Source: Thiomonas sp. X19 (lineage in GTDB: Bacteria; Pseudomonadota; Gammaproteobacteria; Burkholderiales; Burkholderiaceae_C). From it: a DNA stretch of 59,195 bases. Below the pieces are notes generated by a model. The model did not search any database and was not told where the DNA came from. It was given only the letters and a program-made list of their open reading frames with translations. The stretch spans positions 3,507,041 through 3,566,235 of the forward strand of contig NZ_LT605203.1 in NCBI RefSeq assembly GCF_900089495.1. The letters run 5' to 3'. A program made the position numbers and the translations under genes. This document shows, one piece after another, positions 12,874 through 21,484 of this stretch (positions within the stretch are counted from its first letter, which is position 1; every line of letters begins with the position of its first letter).

Positions 12874-13977
12874 ATGACCACCATCACGCCGCTAGAAGCC
12901 CTGCAACCCAGTCGGTTCGAGACGCCCGCCATCCTCAAAAAACTGGCGGCGGCCAGCCGTGCGCTGGCAGAACTCAAGGGCATGGCGGCTTCCATTCCGC
13001 ATCAGGGCATCCTGATCAACACCTTGGGCCTGCAGGAAGCCAAAGACAGTTCCGCCATCGAGAACATCGTCACCACCCATGACGAGCTGTTCCGCCAGGC
13101 GGCCTACCCCGACGCGGCCAACACCCCCGCGGCCAAGGAAGTGGCGCAGTACCGGCAAGCGCTGCGCATCGGCTTCGAGGCGGTCAAAGCCACCGGGCTG
13201 CTGACCAACAACCACATTCTGCAGATGCAGGCCGAGCTGGAGCAAAACGCCGCCGGCTATCGCAAACTGCTCGGCACCGCCCTCAAGAGCAGCACCGGGC
13301 AGACCGTCTACACCCCACCGCAAGAGCCAGACGTCATCGTCGCCCTGATGCGCGACCTCGAACGCTTCATCAACGACGACGCCCTGTTCGACGCCGATCC
13401 GCTGATCAAGATGGCGCTCATCCATCACCAGTTCGAGAGCATCCACCCCTTCTACGACGGCAACGGCCGCACCGGGCGCATTGTCAACGTGCTCTACCTG
13501 GTCCAGCAAGGCCTGCTCGACACCCCCGTGCTCTACCTCAGCCGCCACATCGTGCGCACCAAGTCCGACTACTACCGCCTGCTGCAAGCCGTGCGTGACG
13601 CCGACGCCTGGGAAGACTGGGTGCTGTACATGCTCACCGCCGTGGAACAAACCGCGCGCGAAGGCCTGGTCACCGTGCAAGCCATCAAAGACCTGCTGCT
13701 CGAGGTGAAGCACAGCATCCGCGCCCAATACAAGTTCTACAGCCAGGACTTGATCAACAACCTGTTCACCCACCCCTACACCAAGATCGAGTTCATTCAG
13801 CACGACCTCAAGGTGTCGCGCCTCACCGCCAGCAAATACCTCGATACGCTGGTGGACGGCGGTTTTCTGCACAAGCAGAAAATCGGCCGCTCCAACTTCT
13901 ACATCAACACCCGGCTCTACCAAATCCTCACTGGCGACGCCATGCAGGCTGACGAACTCCATCATCATGGCCAATAA
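12874..13977 (+). CDS. Fic family AMP-transferase-like protein
   Basis: 367 residues. The Fic catalytic motif HPFYDGNGRTGR begins at about residue 191 and is complete (catalytic His, phosphate-anchoring GNGR). An upstream SSAIEN (about residue 59-64) matches the inhibitory S/TxxxE(G/N) motif of class II Fic proteins, so activity is probably self-restrained. The C-terminus (from about residue 300) looks like a winged helix (HDLKVSRLTASKYLDTLVDGGFL), suggesting DNA binding. It overlaps the start of the methyltransferase gene by 11 bp, tying it into the restriction operon. Whether it AMPylates a target or regulates the locus cannot be told from sequence. Confidence 0.88.
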   Translation: MTTITPLEALQPSRFETPAILKKLAAASRALAELKGMAASIPHQGILINTLGLQEAKDSSAIENIVTTHDELFRQAAYPDAANTPAAKEVAQYRQALRIGFEAVKATGLLTNNHILQMQAELEQNAAGYRKLLGTALKSSTGQTVYTPPQEPDVIVALMRDLERFINDDALFDADPLIKMALIHHQFESIHPFYDGNGRTGRIVNVLYLVQQGLLDTPVLYLSRHIVRTKSDYYRLLQAVRDADAWEDWVLYMLTAVEQTAREGLVTVQAIKDLLLEVKHSIRAQYKFYSQDLINNLFTHPYTKIEFIQHDLKVSRLTASKYLDTLVDGGFLHKQKIGRSNFYINTRLYQILTGDAMQADELHHHGQ

Positions 13978-16840
13978 ACCCAAAGCTCCGCTTGGCGTCG
14001 AAACCCTCACGCACCTTGAGGCCACGCGCAAGAACATCCCGACCGCCGAATATCAGTCGGTGATGCAAAAAGACGAGCAGTCGCCCGTGCGCGTGGCCTA
14101 CGCGCGCCGCAACCGCGACCTCGACCCGCAACTGGTCTGGCGCGGCAAAGACGAGCAGGACTGGAGCGACCTTGTCGTCCACGCTTCGCCGCTCTACATC
14201 CAGGAAAAAGTGCACCCCAAGGTGCTGATCGACGACCTCAAGCGTCAATCCGAGCGCGCCGAGGCCGGCAAGGCGGCCACCCAGGCCGGCTTTACTACCG
14301 ACCTGTTCGCCGACTTCAACGGCCTGCCTGACGACAACGCGAAAACCGAGTTCTATCAGCATGACGCCCACTGGGCCAACCGCATGATCCTCAGCGACAG
14401 CCTGCAGGTGATGGCCAGCCTCGCCGAGCGCGAAGGCCTGCGCGGCCAAGTGCAGTGCATCTATTTCGATCCGCCTTACGGTATCAAATTCAACAGCAAC
14501 TTCCAGTGGAGCACCACCAGCCGCGACGTGAAGGACGGCAGCTCCGGGCATATCACGCGCGAGCCCGAGCAGGTCAAAGCCTTTCGCGACACCTGGCGCG
14601 ACGGCATCCACTCCTACCTCACCTACCTGCGAGATCGGCTGACGGTGGCGCGCGATCTGCTCACCGAATCAGGGTCGATCTTTGTGCAGATCGGCGACGA
14701 AAACGTGCATCGGGTTCGGACAGTGATGGATGAGGTGTTTGGCGATGAGAATTTTGTATCCCAAATCATATTTGAAAAAACAAGTAGCACCTCTACTGAC
14801 GGATTGGCGTCGATTAGTGACCACATCCTATGGTTTGCGAAAAGACGTGACACCCTTAAATTTAGACCTAGCTATCGCCTTAAGGTCTTAGGTGAGGCCG
14901 GAACGACTCAGTACACTTGGTTTGACGAGGGGGGAGGGTTTGACCGCCGTTTGGGTGCTAGCGAAATAGAGTCTGACGCTAGTGAGATAGATCGCAACCG
15001 TATATTTGCCTGCGATAACTTGACGAGTCAGCGCCCTGCGCAGGGTACTGACGTTACCTCGTTCGCATACAACGGATCAACGTTCACTCCAGGAAAGGGG
15101 ACATTCAAAACCGATGCTCGGGGTCTGACACAGTTGGCCAAAGCTGGGCGCCTTAGACCGATTGGGAAATCGTTGATGTACCGACGTTTCTTGTCTGACT
15201 TTCCAGTCGTTCCAATTGCCAATTACTGGAACGACGTGAAGATGACAGGTTTCTCCGAAGATAAAACCTATATTGTTCAGACGGGCCAGAAGGTCATTGA
15301 GCGATGCCTATTGATGGTCACTGACCCCGGTGACCTCGTGCTCGATCCCACCTGCGGCTCTGGCACCACCGCCTACGTTGCCGAACAATGGGGGCGGCGC
15401 TGGATCACGCTTGACACCTCACGTGTCGCACTGGCCTTGGCCCGCGCGCGCATCATGGGCGCCCGCTACCCCTACTATCTGCTCGCCGATAGCCGAGAGG
15501 GCCAGCTTAAGGACGCCGAAGTGACCCGTACTGCGCCTTCCAGCCAGACCACGCGAGGCAATCTCCGCCACGGTTTTGTGTACGAGCGCGTGCCGCACAT
15601 CACCCTGAAATCCATCGCCAACAACGCCGAGATCGATGTCATCTGGGACAAGTGGCAGAAAAAGCTGGAACCTCTGCGCGAACAACTCAACCGTGCTTTG
15701 CGCAAGCAGTGGCAGGACTGGGAGATTCCCAGAGACATTTCCGACATCATCGGCAAAGAAGGCGCCTTCCAGAAGACAGTCTTTGATCTTGCTCCAAGTG
15801 AGATTCGCAGGATCCACGAGCGGTGGTGGGATGCCCGCATCGCCCGCCAGAAGGAAATCGACGGTTCGATTGCCGCCAAGGCCGAATTCGAGTTTCTGTA
15901 TGACAAGCCGTATGAGGACAAGCGCAAGGTGCGCGTGGCCGGGCCGTTCACAGTGGAAAGCCTCTCACCCCACCGCGTGCTGGGCGTGGATGAAAACGAC
16001 GAACTGATTGACGGTGCAGCCGAGCCCAAGGCGGGCTACGGCGACGAGCGCAACTTCGTCCAGATCATTCTGGAAAACCTCAAAGCCGCTGGCGTGCAGC
16101 AGGCGCACAAAGACGACAAGATCAACTTCACCGCGCTCACCCCCTGGCCGGGTGAACTGGTGTGCGCAGAGGGCCGCTACTTCGAGGGCGGTGGCGAATC
16201 CGGCACGGAAAAACGCGCTGCCATTTTCATCGGTCCGGAGTTCGGCACCGTCTCCCGCCCCGACCTGGTGGCCGCCGCCCGCGAAGCCGGCGACGCGGAT
16301 TTCGACGTTCTCATCGCCTGCGCCTTCAACTACGACGCCCATTCCGCCGAGTTCGACAAACTCGGCCGCATCCCGGTGCTCAAGGCCCGCATGAACGCCG
16401 ACCTGCACATGGCTGACGATCTGAAAAACACCGGCAAGGGCAATCTGTTCGTGATCTTCGGCGAGCCGGACATCGACATCCTCGACGCCGAGGACGGGCA
16501 GGTGCGCGTGAAGGTCAACGGTGTGGACGTGTTCAAACCCAACACCGGCACGGTGGAATCCAGCAACACCGACGAAATCGCCTGCTGGTTCATCGACACC
16601 GATTACAACGAAGAAAGCTTCTTCGTCCGCCAGGCCTACTTCCTTGGCCAGAACGACCCTTACAAATCGCTGAAAACCACCCTGAAAGCCGAAATCAACC
16701 CCGAAGCCTGGGCCACGCTCAACAGCGACACCTCAAGGCCATTCGACAAGCCGAAGTCAGGGCGCATTGCGGTGAAGGTCATTAATCACCTGGGGGATGA
16801 GGTGATGAAGGTGTTCAAGGTTGAAGGGAAAACATCATGA
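13967..16840 (+). CDS. Type III-like DNA-methyltransferase (Mod)
   Basis: 957 residues, predicted N6-adenine methyltransferase of the beta order: DPPY at about residue 168 (IYFDPPYGIKF) comes before the SAM-binding DPTCGSGTT (about 460). The segment between them is the target recognition domain. Its DNA (roughly 14745-15305) is visibly more AT-rich and uses different codons from the flanks, pointing to domain replacement. The long C-terminal half (500-957) is typical of Mod partners of BPTD_3080-type nucleases. Overlaps fic upstream by 11 bp and the TIGR04255 gene downstream by 4 bp (ATGA), so all are translated as one unit. Confidence 0.88.
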   Translation: MANKPKAPLGVETLTHLEATRKNIPTAEYQSVMQKDEQSPVRVAYARRNRDLDPQLVWRGKDEQDWSDLVVHASPLYIQEKVHPKVLIDDLKRQSERAEAGKAATQAGFTTDLFADFNGLPDDNAKTEFYQHDAHWANRMILSDSLQVMASLAEREGLRGQVQCIYFDPPYGIKFNSNFQWSTTSRDVKDGSSGHITREPEQVKAFRDTWRDGIHSYLTYLRDRLTVARDLLTESGSIFVQIGDENVHRVRTVMDEVFGDENFVSQIIFEKTSSTSTDGLASISDHILWFAKRRDTLKFRPSYRLKVLGEAGTTQYTWFDEGGGFDRRLGASEIESDASEIDRNRIFACDNLTSQRPAQGTDVTSFAYNGSTFTPGKGTFKTDARGLTQLAKAGRLRPIGKSLMYRRFLSDFPVVPIANYWNDVKMTGFSEDKTYIVQTGQKVIERCLLMVTDPGDLVLDPTCGSGTTAYVAEQWGRRWITLDTSRVALALARARIMGARYPYYLLADSREGQLKDAEVTRTAPSSQTTRGNLRHGFVYERVPHITLKSIANNAEIDVIWDKWQKKLEPLREQLNRALRKQWQDWEIPRDISDIIGKEGAFQKTVFDLAPSEIRRIHERWWDARIARQKEIDGSIAAKAEFEFLYDKPYEDKRKVRVAGPFTVESLSPHRVLGVDENDELIDGAAEPKAGYGDERNFVQIILENLKAAGVQQAHKDDKINFTALTPWPGELVCAEGRYFEGGGESGTEKRAAIFIGPEFGTVSRPDLVAAAREAGDADFDVLIACAFNYDAHSAEFDKLGRIPVLKARMNADLHMADDLKNTGKGNLFVIFGEPDIDILDAEDGQVRVKVNGVDVFKPNTGTVESSNTDEIACWFIDTDYNEESFFVRQAYFLGQNDPYKSLKTTLKAEINPEAWATLNSDTSRPFDKPKSGRIAVKVINHLGDEVMKVFKVEGKTS

Positions 16841-17592
16841 GTCGTGCTTACCCAATATTGAACCGCCCGCCCATCGTCGAAGCGGTCGTGGACTTTGATT
16901 GCGATTTGCCGCCGGGGTTGGAACTCGCTGCGCTTAAAAAAGCCGCGCGTGAGAAATTCGCCGATCTCTATCCATTGGCCCAGCCGCGGCTGATGCAACA
17001 TGTTCAAGTCAAAGCAGAAGCCGATGGCACTGTCAACTCGTCACTGAACCAGGGCCTTGAGGCATTTATGTTCAAACAGGCTGATCAAAAACAACTGGTG
17101 CAGGTGCGCAAGACGGGGTTTTCGTTCAATCGACTTGCACCCTATGAAGGTCTGGAAACCTATCTTCCTGAAATCGAGAGGGTCTGGAGTTTGTATCGTG
17201 AGATTGCGCGACCCGTGCTCGTGCGTAGCCTGCGGCTTCGCTACATCAACCGCATCGAGATTCCATTTCAAGTTGGGCCAGTCGATCTTGATAAATACTT
17301 CAAGATGCACAACATGCTCGTTGATGATAAAAATATGACGCTGACGGGATTTTTGAGCCAGTATTCCGCAGTCGAGCGTGCAACCGGGAGTCAAGTTGCG
17401 GTTGTTCTGACCGCGCAGAATCCGGAGGGTGACAAACTGCCGATCATCTTTGACAATGCGGCAACAGCAAATGTCGAGTTGGAGCCGATGGACTGGCAAG
17501 GATTGTTACGAGCCCTGGCCACGTTGAGGGATCTCAAGAACCGCGTCTTCTTTGGAACTGTGAAACAACCATGCTTGGACTTATTCCAGTGA
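16837..17592 (+). CDS. TIGR04255 family protein
   Basis: 251 residues of unknown function. The opening YPILNRPPIVEAVVDFDCDL and the central RSLRLRYINRIEIP are the hallmarks of this sporadically distributed family, often found beside restriction or other defence genes. No catalytic motif, signal peptide or membrane segment is visible. It begins in the ATGA of the mod stop codon and overlaps the following gene by 22 bp, so coupled expression with the restriction system is likely. Confidence 0.78.
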   Translation: MSRAYPILNRPPIVEAVVDFDCDLPPGLELAALKKAAREKFADLYPLAQPRLMQHVQVKAEADGTVNSSLNQGLEAFMFKQADQKQLVQVRKTGFSFNRLAPYEGLETYLPEIERVWSLYREIARPVLVRSLRLRYINRIEIPFQVGPVDLDKYFKMHNMLVDDKNMTLTGFLSQYSAVERATGSQVAVVLTAQNPEGDKLPIIFDNAATANVELEPMDWQGLLRALATLRDLKNRVFFGTVKQPCLDLFQ

Positions 17593-18095
17593 TGTCTACC
17601 GGCGGCTACGCCTTCGTGCCGGATGTCACCCACTACAGCGCTGTGTCCAACGAGGCCACTCAAGTGATTGAGTCGTTGCGCATGATCGACTATGCGCAAC
17701 AGGGTTCGCAGATGCTGTCTGGCCGTCTTGCTGAGGCCACGTCTGCCCTGTATGCGGCTGTGAATGAGTCGGAGGTCGATGACGAACAGGCCGCAGTGCC
17801 GCTGGGCGCAATACAAAATGCCCGAAGCACCTTGCGGGCCTTGCCCACTGCGCTGCCGCTTCCGGAAATCGGTATTGACCCTGATGGCGCAATCTCGCTG
17901 GACTGGATGCCGACACGCTCGCGCATGTTTTCGATCAGCGTGTCGGATTCCGATCGTTTGGCATACGCTTGGTTGAATGGCACGGAGCGTGGCCACGGCG
18001 TAGTGCGTCTTGTGGCTGGACAGTTACCTGGGCCCATGTTGTTGCAGCTAATGGAGATCGCTGGCGATGCCGCCGCTTCCCTCAGGGCTGCCTGA
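17571..18095 (+). CDS. Conserved hypothetical protein, TIGR04255-linked
   Basis: 174 residues, not recognised. Starts inside the previous gene (22-bp overlap) and ends inside the next (29-bp overlap). The middle is acidic; the C-terminal half has WMPTRSRMFSISVSDSDRLAYAWLNG, a beta-rich stretch. Tight overlap on both sides suggests a subunit that acts with the TIGR04255 protein. No signal peptide or transmembrane helix. Confidence 0.7.
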   Translation: MLGLIPVMSTGGYAFVPDVTHYSAVSNEATQVIESLRMIDYAQQGSQMLSGRLAEATSALYAAVNESEVDDEQAAVPLGAIQNARSTLRALPTALPLPEIGIDPDGAISLDWMPTRSRMFSISVSDSDRLAYAWLNGTERGHGVVRLVAGQLPGPMLLQLMEIAGDAAASLRAA

Positions 18096-18486
18096 ATCGG
18101 TGGACGACGGCGAGGATCTCGCCCGGTTCCTCACGCAAAGCGGTCATTACAAGCAGCAGAAGGTCTTGCCAAGCGCGTTTTTGCCAAGTACCAAGGACCG
18201 TGCGACCTCGGTTTCACGGCACGGGGGGGAGCCACTTGAAAGACTGAAGACTCTCGGGGTTGCCGCGGCAAACGGCCGCGCCTTGCATGGCGCTGCAATT
18301 TTTAAGGCGTCGGATGCCCGCCTTGCTGGCCTTGAAGTGAACGCTGATGAGCCCCCCGAGCGGCATGCGTTAGTGAAGGGATGGCCATGGGTCGACTCTG
18401 ATCCGCAGTTCCAGAAGGCGCAGCAGAAAGAAAAGGCGTTGCAACTTGCATCTGCGGCGGGTGTGCCGCTGTTGTTCGGCGCATGA
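18067..18486 (+). CDS. Conserved hypothetical protein, end of defence operon
   Basis: 139 residues, not recognised. The N-terminus (LPESVDDGEDLARFLTQSGHY) is followed by a basic, Lys/Arg-rich centre and a helical C-terminus (QFQKAQQKEKALQLASAAG). It overlaps the preceding gene by 29 bp. As last gene of the run from 9654, it probably belongs to the same transcript. Function unknown. Confidence 0.65.
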   Translation: MPPLPSGLPESVDDGEDLARFLTQSGHYKQQKVLPSAFLPSTKDRATSVSRHGGEPLERLKTLGVAAANGRALHGAAIFKASDARLAGLEVNADEPPERHALVKGWPWVDSDPQFQKAQQKEKALQLASAAGVPLLFGA

Positions 18487-19117
18487 ACTTTCGCATCGCC
18501 GACACCTTCACCGACAGATTGGGGCGCCTGACGCCTGACTGGCGGGGAACAGAAGCTTGTCAAGACAACAGCCTTCGACTTGCAGATGAACCCCATCAAT
18601 TCGGGTATGAGCTTCCACAAAAAAGAATGTTTGCGGTCGGCGCGCACAGGTGATGTTGCAGGTTAGCAACGGCTATATAGAATAGAAAGAAAGTGGTTGC
18701 ACCCGACAGAAAAATATGGGTAATATATGGGTGTGGTAAGCCTGACTTGATCAGCACACATCAGCCCTGCCAGGGACTCACCCTGGCAATTAAAAAAGCT
18801 TGACCCCGGCCCTCGGCTGGGCGTTCAAAACACACTTTGAACTTGACCATGCGCCTCGCGCGCACCGGCACTGACCTGATGACCCCGCGCGTTTCGCGCC
18901 TGGCTCACCCCCCCCCCCCCCCAAAAAACTTTTGCCCGCGGCTGGCCGCCGTTTTCTTTTTGCTGGATTTTTGCTCACCACCAGCAAAATGGGGCTGAAA
19001 ACGCCAAAAGCATAATCAAGCCCTGATTATGCTTTAGAAGTGTTTGCGCAACGCAAACATTATATCCAGCTTTGTTCTGGATTATGGGCAGGTGACAAAT
19101 TCCTCTTGGAAAATGTC
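18487..19117. other. 631-bp non-coding junction with hairpins and a C15 tract
   Basis: No convincing gene. It marks the change from the GC-rich defence block to the AT-richer replication/mobilisation block. Visible: a run of 15 C at 18908-18922 followed by A6; an inverted repeat TTTTGCTGG/CCAGCAAAA (18958-18966, 18981-18989); a perfect 12-bp hairpin AAAGCATAATCA/TGATTATGCTTT (19007-19035); and GTTTGCG/CGCAAAC (19042-19058). The stacked dyads upstream of 19118 could be operators or an origin-associated control region. Confidence 0.5.
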
Positions 19118-19873
19118 ATGAATAGCCAATTCAAACAAACCCCCTTTGCCGCTGCCATCAGCGGCGGCCTTAACCTGCCCGCTGATTTCATGTCGCGGAA
19201 ATTCAAAATCATCGGGGCCGAGCTTTTCAAACTCAAAGTCCAGTTTGAAACGGACGAAATCCAGAATGAATTCTGGATTTACTGTTCATTCAAATCACGT
19301 GTAATTTCACGTGCCCGCCGTATGGGGCAATCAGACCTGCATATTTTCAATGCCTGGGGTCGATATTTTGTCACGACACAGACAAAACGGCGCGCAGATT
19401 GGTTTGCAGACAGCCTGGATACTCCAATTAGCAAGGAGGATAAAGAGGGTGGAGAATGCCTGGTTGATAATCTTTCAGGTGATTTGAACGGCGATTTGAA
19501 CCAGGAAGGAGATGACGATGGCGATGGCGAGGAATCGAGCGAGGAATTAAATGATGGCGATTTGAATTCAAACTGTGTCGGCGAAATCGCCGCATGGCGC
19601 GCGGCAGAATTTTCAGATTATGAAGAAGATTGGGCGCGCAGGCACACGCCCGAGGCCATTCAAGCGCGCCTTGGATGCTGCATGAAAACGGCCCAAAATC
19701 ATTTTAAGCGGGCGCTTGAAACGGCCGAATGGCTCCGTAAAAACCCGGAACTTTTTAATCTTGACGATTACCCTGAAATCGATGATGAAACGCTGAGAAA
19801 GGTTATGTGGAGGGGCAAGCGCAAATATCAAAAGCGCGGGCCTGATAGTGCAGTTCAGGGCAGTTTGATTTGA
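19118..19873 (+). CDS. Hypothetical protein preceding the replication genes
   Basis: 251 residues from ATG 19118 (MNSQFKQTPFAAAIS); an upstream ATG at 19040 lies in the dyad region and is less likely. The N-terminal half is basic with aromatic residues, the middle (about 115-155) is very acidic (Asp/Glu/Asn/Gly), and the C-terminus has RHTPEAIQARLGCCMKTAQN, which looks like a helix-turn-helix. Its first residues FKQTPFAAA echo those of the coupling ATPase at 24756 (FKQTPVAQA). Lies 7 bp before the RepA-like gene, so a replication or control role is plausible but unproven. Confidence 0.6.
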   Translation: MNSQFKQTPFAAAISGGLNLPADFMSRKFKIIGAELFKLKVQFETDEIQNEFWIYCSFKSRVISRARRMGQSDLHIFNAWGRYFVTTQTKRRADWFADSLDTPISKEDKEGGECLVDNLSGDLNGDLNQEGDDDGDGEESSEELNDGDLNSNCVGEIAAWRAAEFSDYEEDWARRHTPEAIQARLGCCMKTAQNHFKRALETAEWLRKNPELFNLDDYPEIDDETLRKVMWRGKRKYQKRGPDSAVQGSLI

Positions 19874-19880
19874 GGGGCGA

Positions 19881-20932
19881 ATGATGAAAATTCGCGCTGA
19901 ATTTCAAGACGACGGCAATAACTCAGGCAGCGGAGTTAATAGCATGGAACAAAAAATGCACGTTGGACTGCGCACCCAGCCTGGTGTCCTGATGAATGGC
20001 ACCAAACAGTTTTCATTCGCCGACGTGGCCGCCTCGCTGTTGCCAGAAAGAGAATATATCCTTGGCCCGATTATGCCAGGCAAGGTTGTTGCACTTGCAG
20101 GGGCCGATGGAGGGGGGAAAACATGGCTTATGCTGGCTGCTGGCTGCTGGCTGCTGGCGCGACCGTAGCAAGTGGGGTCAGTTTTGGCAACATTTTCCCC
20201 ACGCCAAAACAGCGCCAGAAGGTCATGTTAATTCTAGGGGAGGACCAGGCTGAGGATTATGCCTGGCGCATGCAGGCCATGATGGAATCCCCGTTTGGCC
20301 AAAGCTATCCATGGCTGGATATGGATTTGAAAATTGAAGTTTTGGAAGGGCGGCGTTTCCCTCTCGTCGTCAGATCTGGGGGTGGGGTTGTGGAGTCAGG
20401 CTGCTTGGAGGTGCTTGAGAAAATGACACGGGGCTGCAAGCTAGTTGGCATTGATCCAGTAATCATGTTCTCAGATGCAGATGAGGGCAAGAATAATGAG
20501 CTTGATGTGTTTGCCAGGGCATTGGCAGCGGTCGCAATCAGGAACAAGCTTGGCTTTTTAATGGCGCAGCACGCCAGCCAGGACGCGATCTTAAACAAGC
20601 GCGATGATAATCACGCCGGGCGCGGTGGCACCGCGCTGGCGGCGGCCACTCGGGGTGGCTGGGTCATTCGTGGACTGAACGACAAGGAGGTGAAGGCAGC
20701 CAATATTCCTGAACAGCAGTTAGCTGAGTGGAAAGTATTGGTCAATGCCAAAGCCAGTCACAAATCCATTGATAAAAAGGTTTGGCTAAAGCATGAAAAG
20801 GATGGAGTGCTGGTGCAAAAGTGGCCGCCCGGGATTATCAAAAGCGCGCCAGAAACTGGTTACAAGAAAAACACGCGTTCTGAAAACAAAAAAACAGTAA
20901 ATGGAGTGGAATATGGCGACGTCCCTTTCTAA
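19881..20932 (+). pseudogene. RepA-like hexameric replicative helicase, frameshifted
   Basis: Two frames together make one RSF1010 RepA-like AAA ATPase. Frame 1 (19881-20168) ends just after Walker A, GADGGGKTWLM. Frame 2 (to 20932) supplies Walker B-like KLVGIDPVIMFS, the sensor-like GFLMAQHAS and the RGGTALAAATRGG segment. The break falls in four copies of TGCTGGC (20131-20158). With two copies the frames join as GKTWLMLAAGATVASG, which has the same spacing after GKT as I recall for RSF1010 RepA; so a 14-bp expansion is the likely cause. An ATG at 20123 could start a product lacking Walker A, which would be inactive. Confidence 0.75.
20131..20158 (+). repeat. Heptanucleotide tandem repeat (TGCTGGC)x4
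   Basis: Four perfect 7-bp copies inside the RepA-like gene directly after its Walker A codons. Because 7 is not a multiple of 3, each gain or loss changes the reading frame; 2 or 5 copies would restore it. Confidence 0.9.
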
Positions 20933-21484
20933 AAGTGGGTTAGTTTTCGCTCCGGTTCACACGGCGAGGCTCGGAATCGCGGAGGCCACGCGCCGACCGC
21001 GCGAATTAGAGAGACACTGTGCTAACACCTGGGGGTACTCCAAGGTCACCGGCAAAATTGGGCAGCAACACATTGATTTGCTTGATTACATGGGGCATAT
21101 TGCTGAAATGAAAATTGTGGATGGATCTGGTCAGCTCAATTTGCTGATTGACAGTTCAAAGCTGAGGGCCGCGCTGGGTTGGAACAAAATAACATATGGT
21201 CAGATTGAGCAGCAAATCGAGGATTTACGCAAGGCAAAAGTGGAGGTTTTTGTTCGGCGCTCTGGCATGGACATTCGGGCTGTAGGAGGCATCGTGAGCG
21301 AATATCTCATGGCGGACAAAAATAAAACGCAATCATCCAAGACCAGTCATTTGAAAGGCTCTGATGATTTTGGCCGTGGGCTAAGTTTGCATGCTGGTTA
21401 CTGGAAGATTGTTTTTTCAGCCGCTTGGACTGGCATGCTACTAAATGATTTGCAGTATTGGTATCCGTTGGCTGAAGTCTTATT

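Noticed and set aside
20123..20932. Functional RepA from the internal ATG at 20123
   Set aside because: This product would lack Walker A and the N-terminal domain, and the ATG is an out-of-frame accident of the ACATGG sequence.
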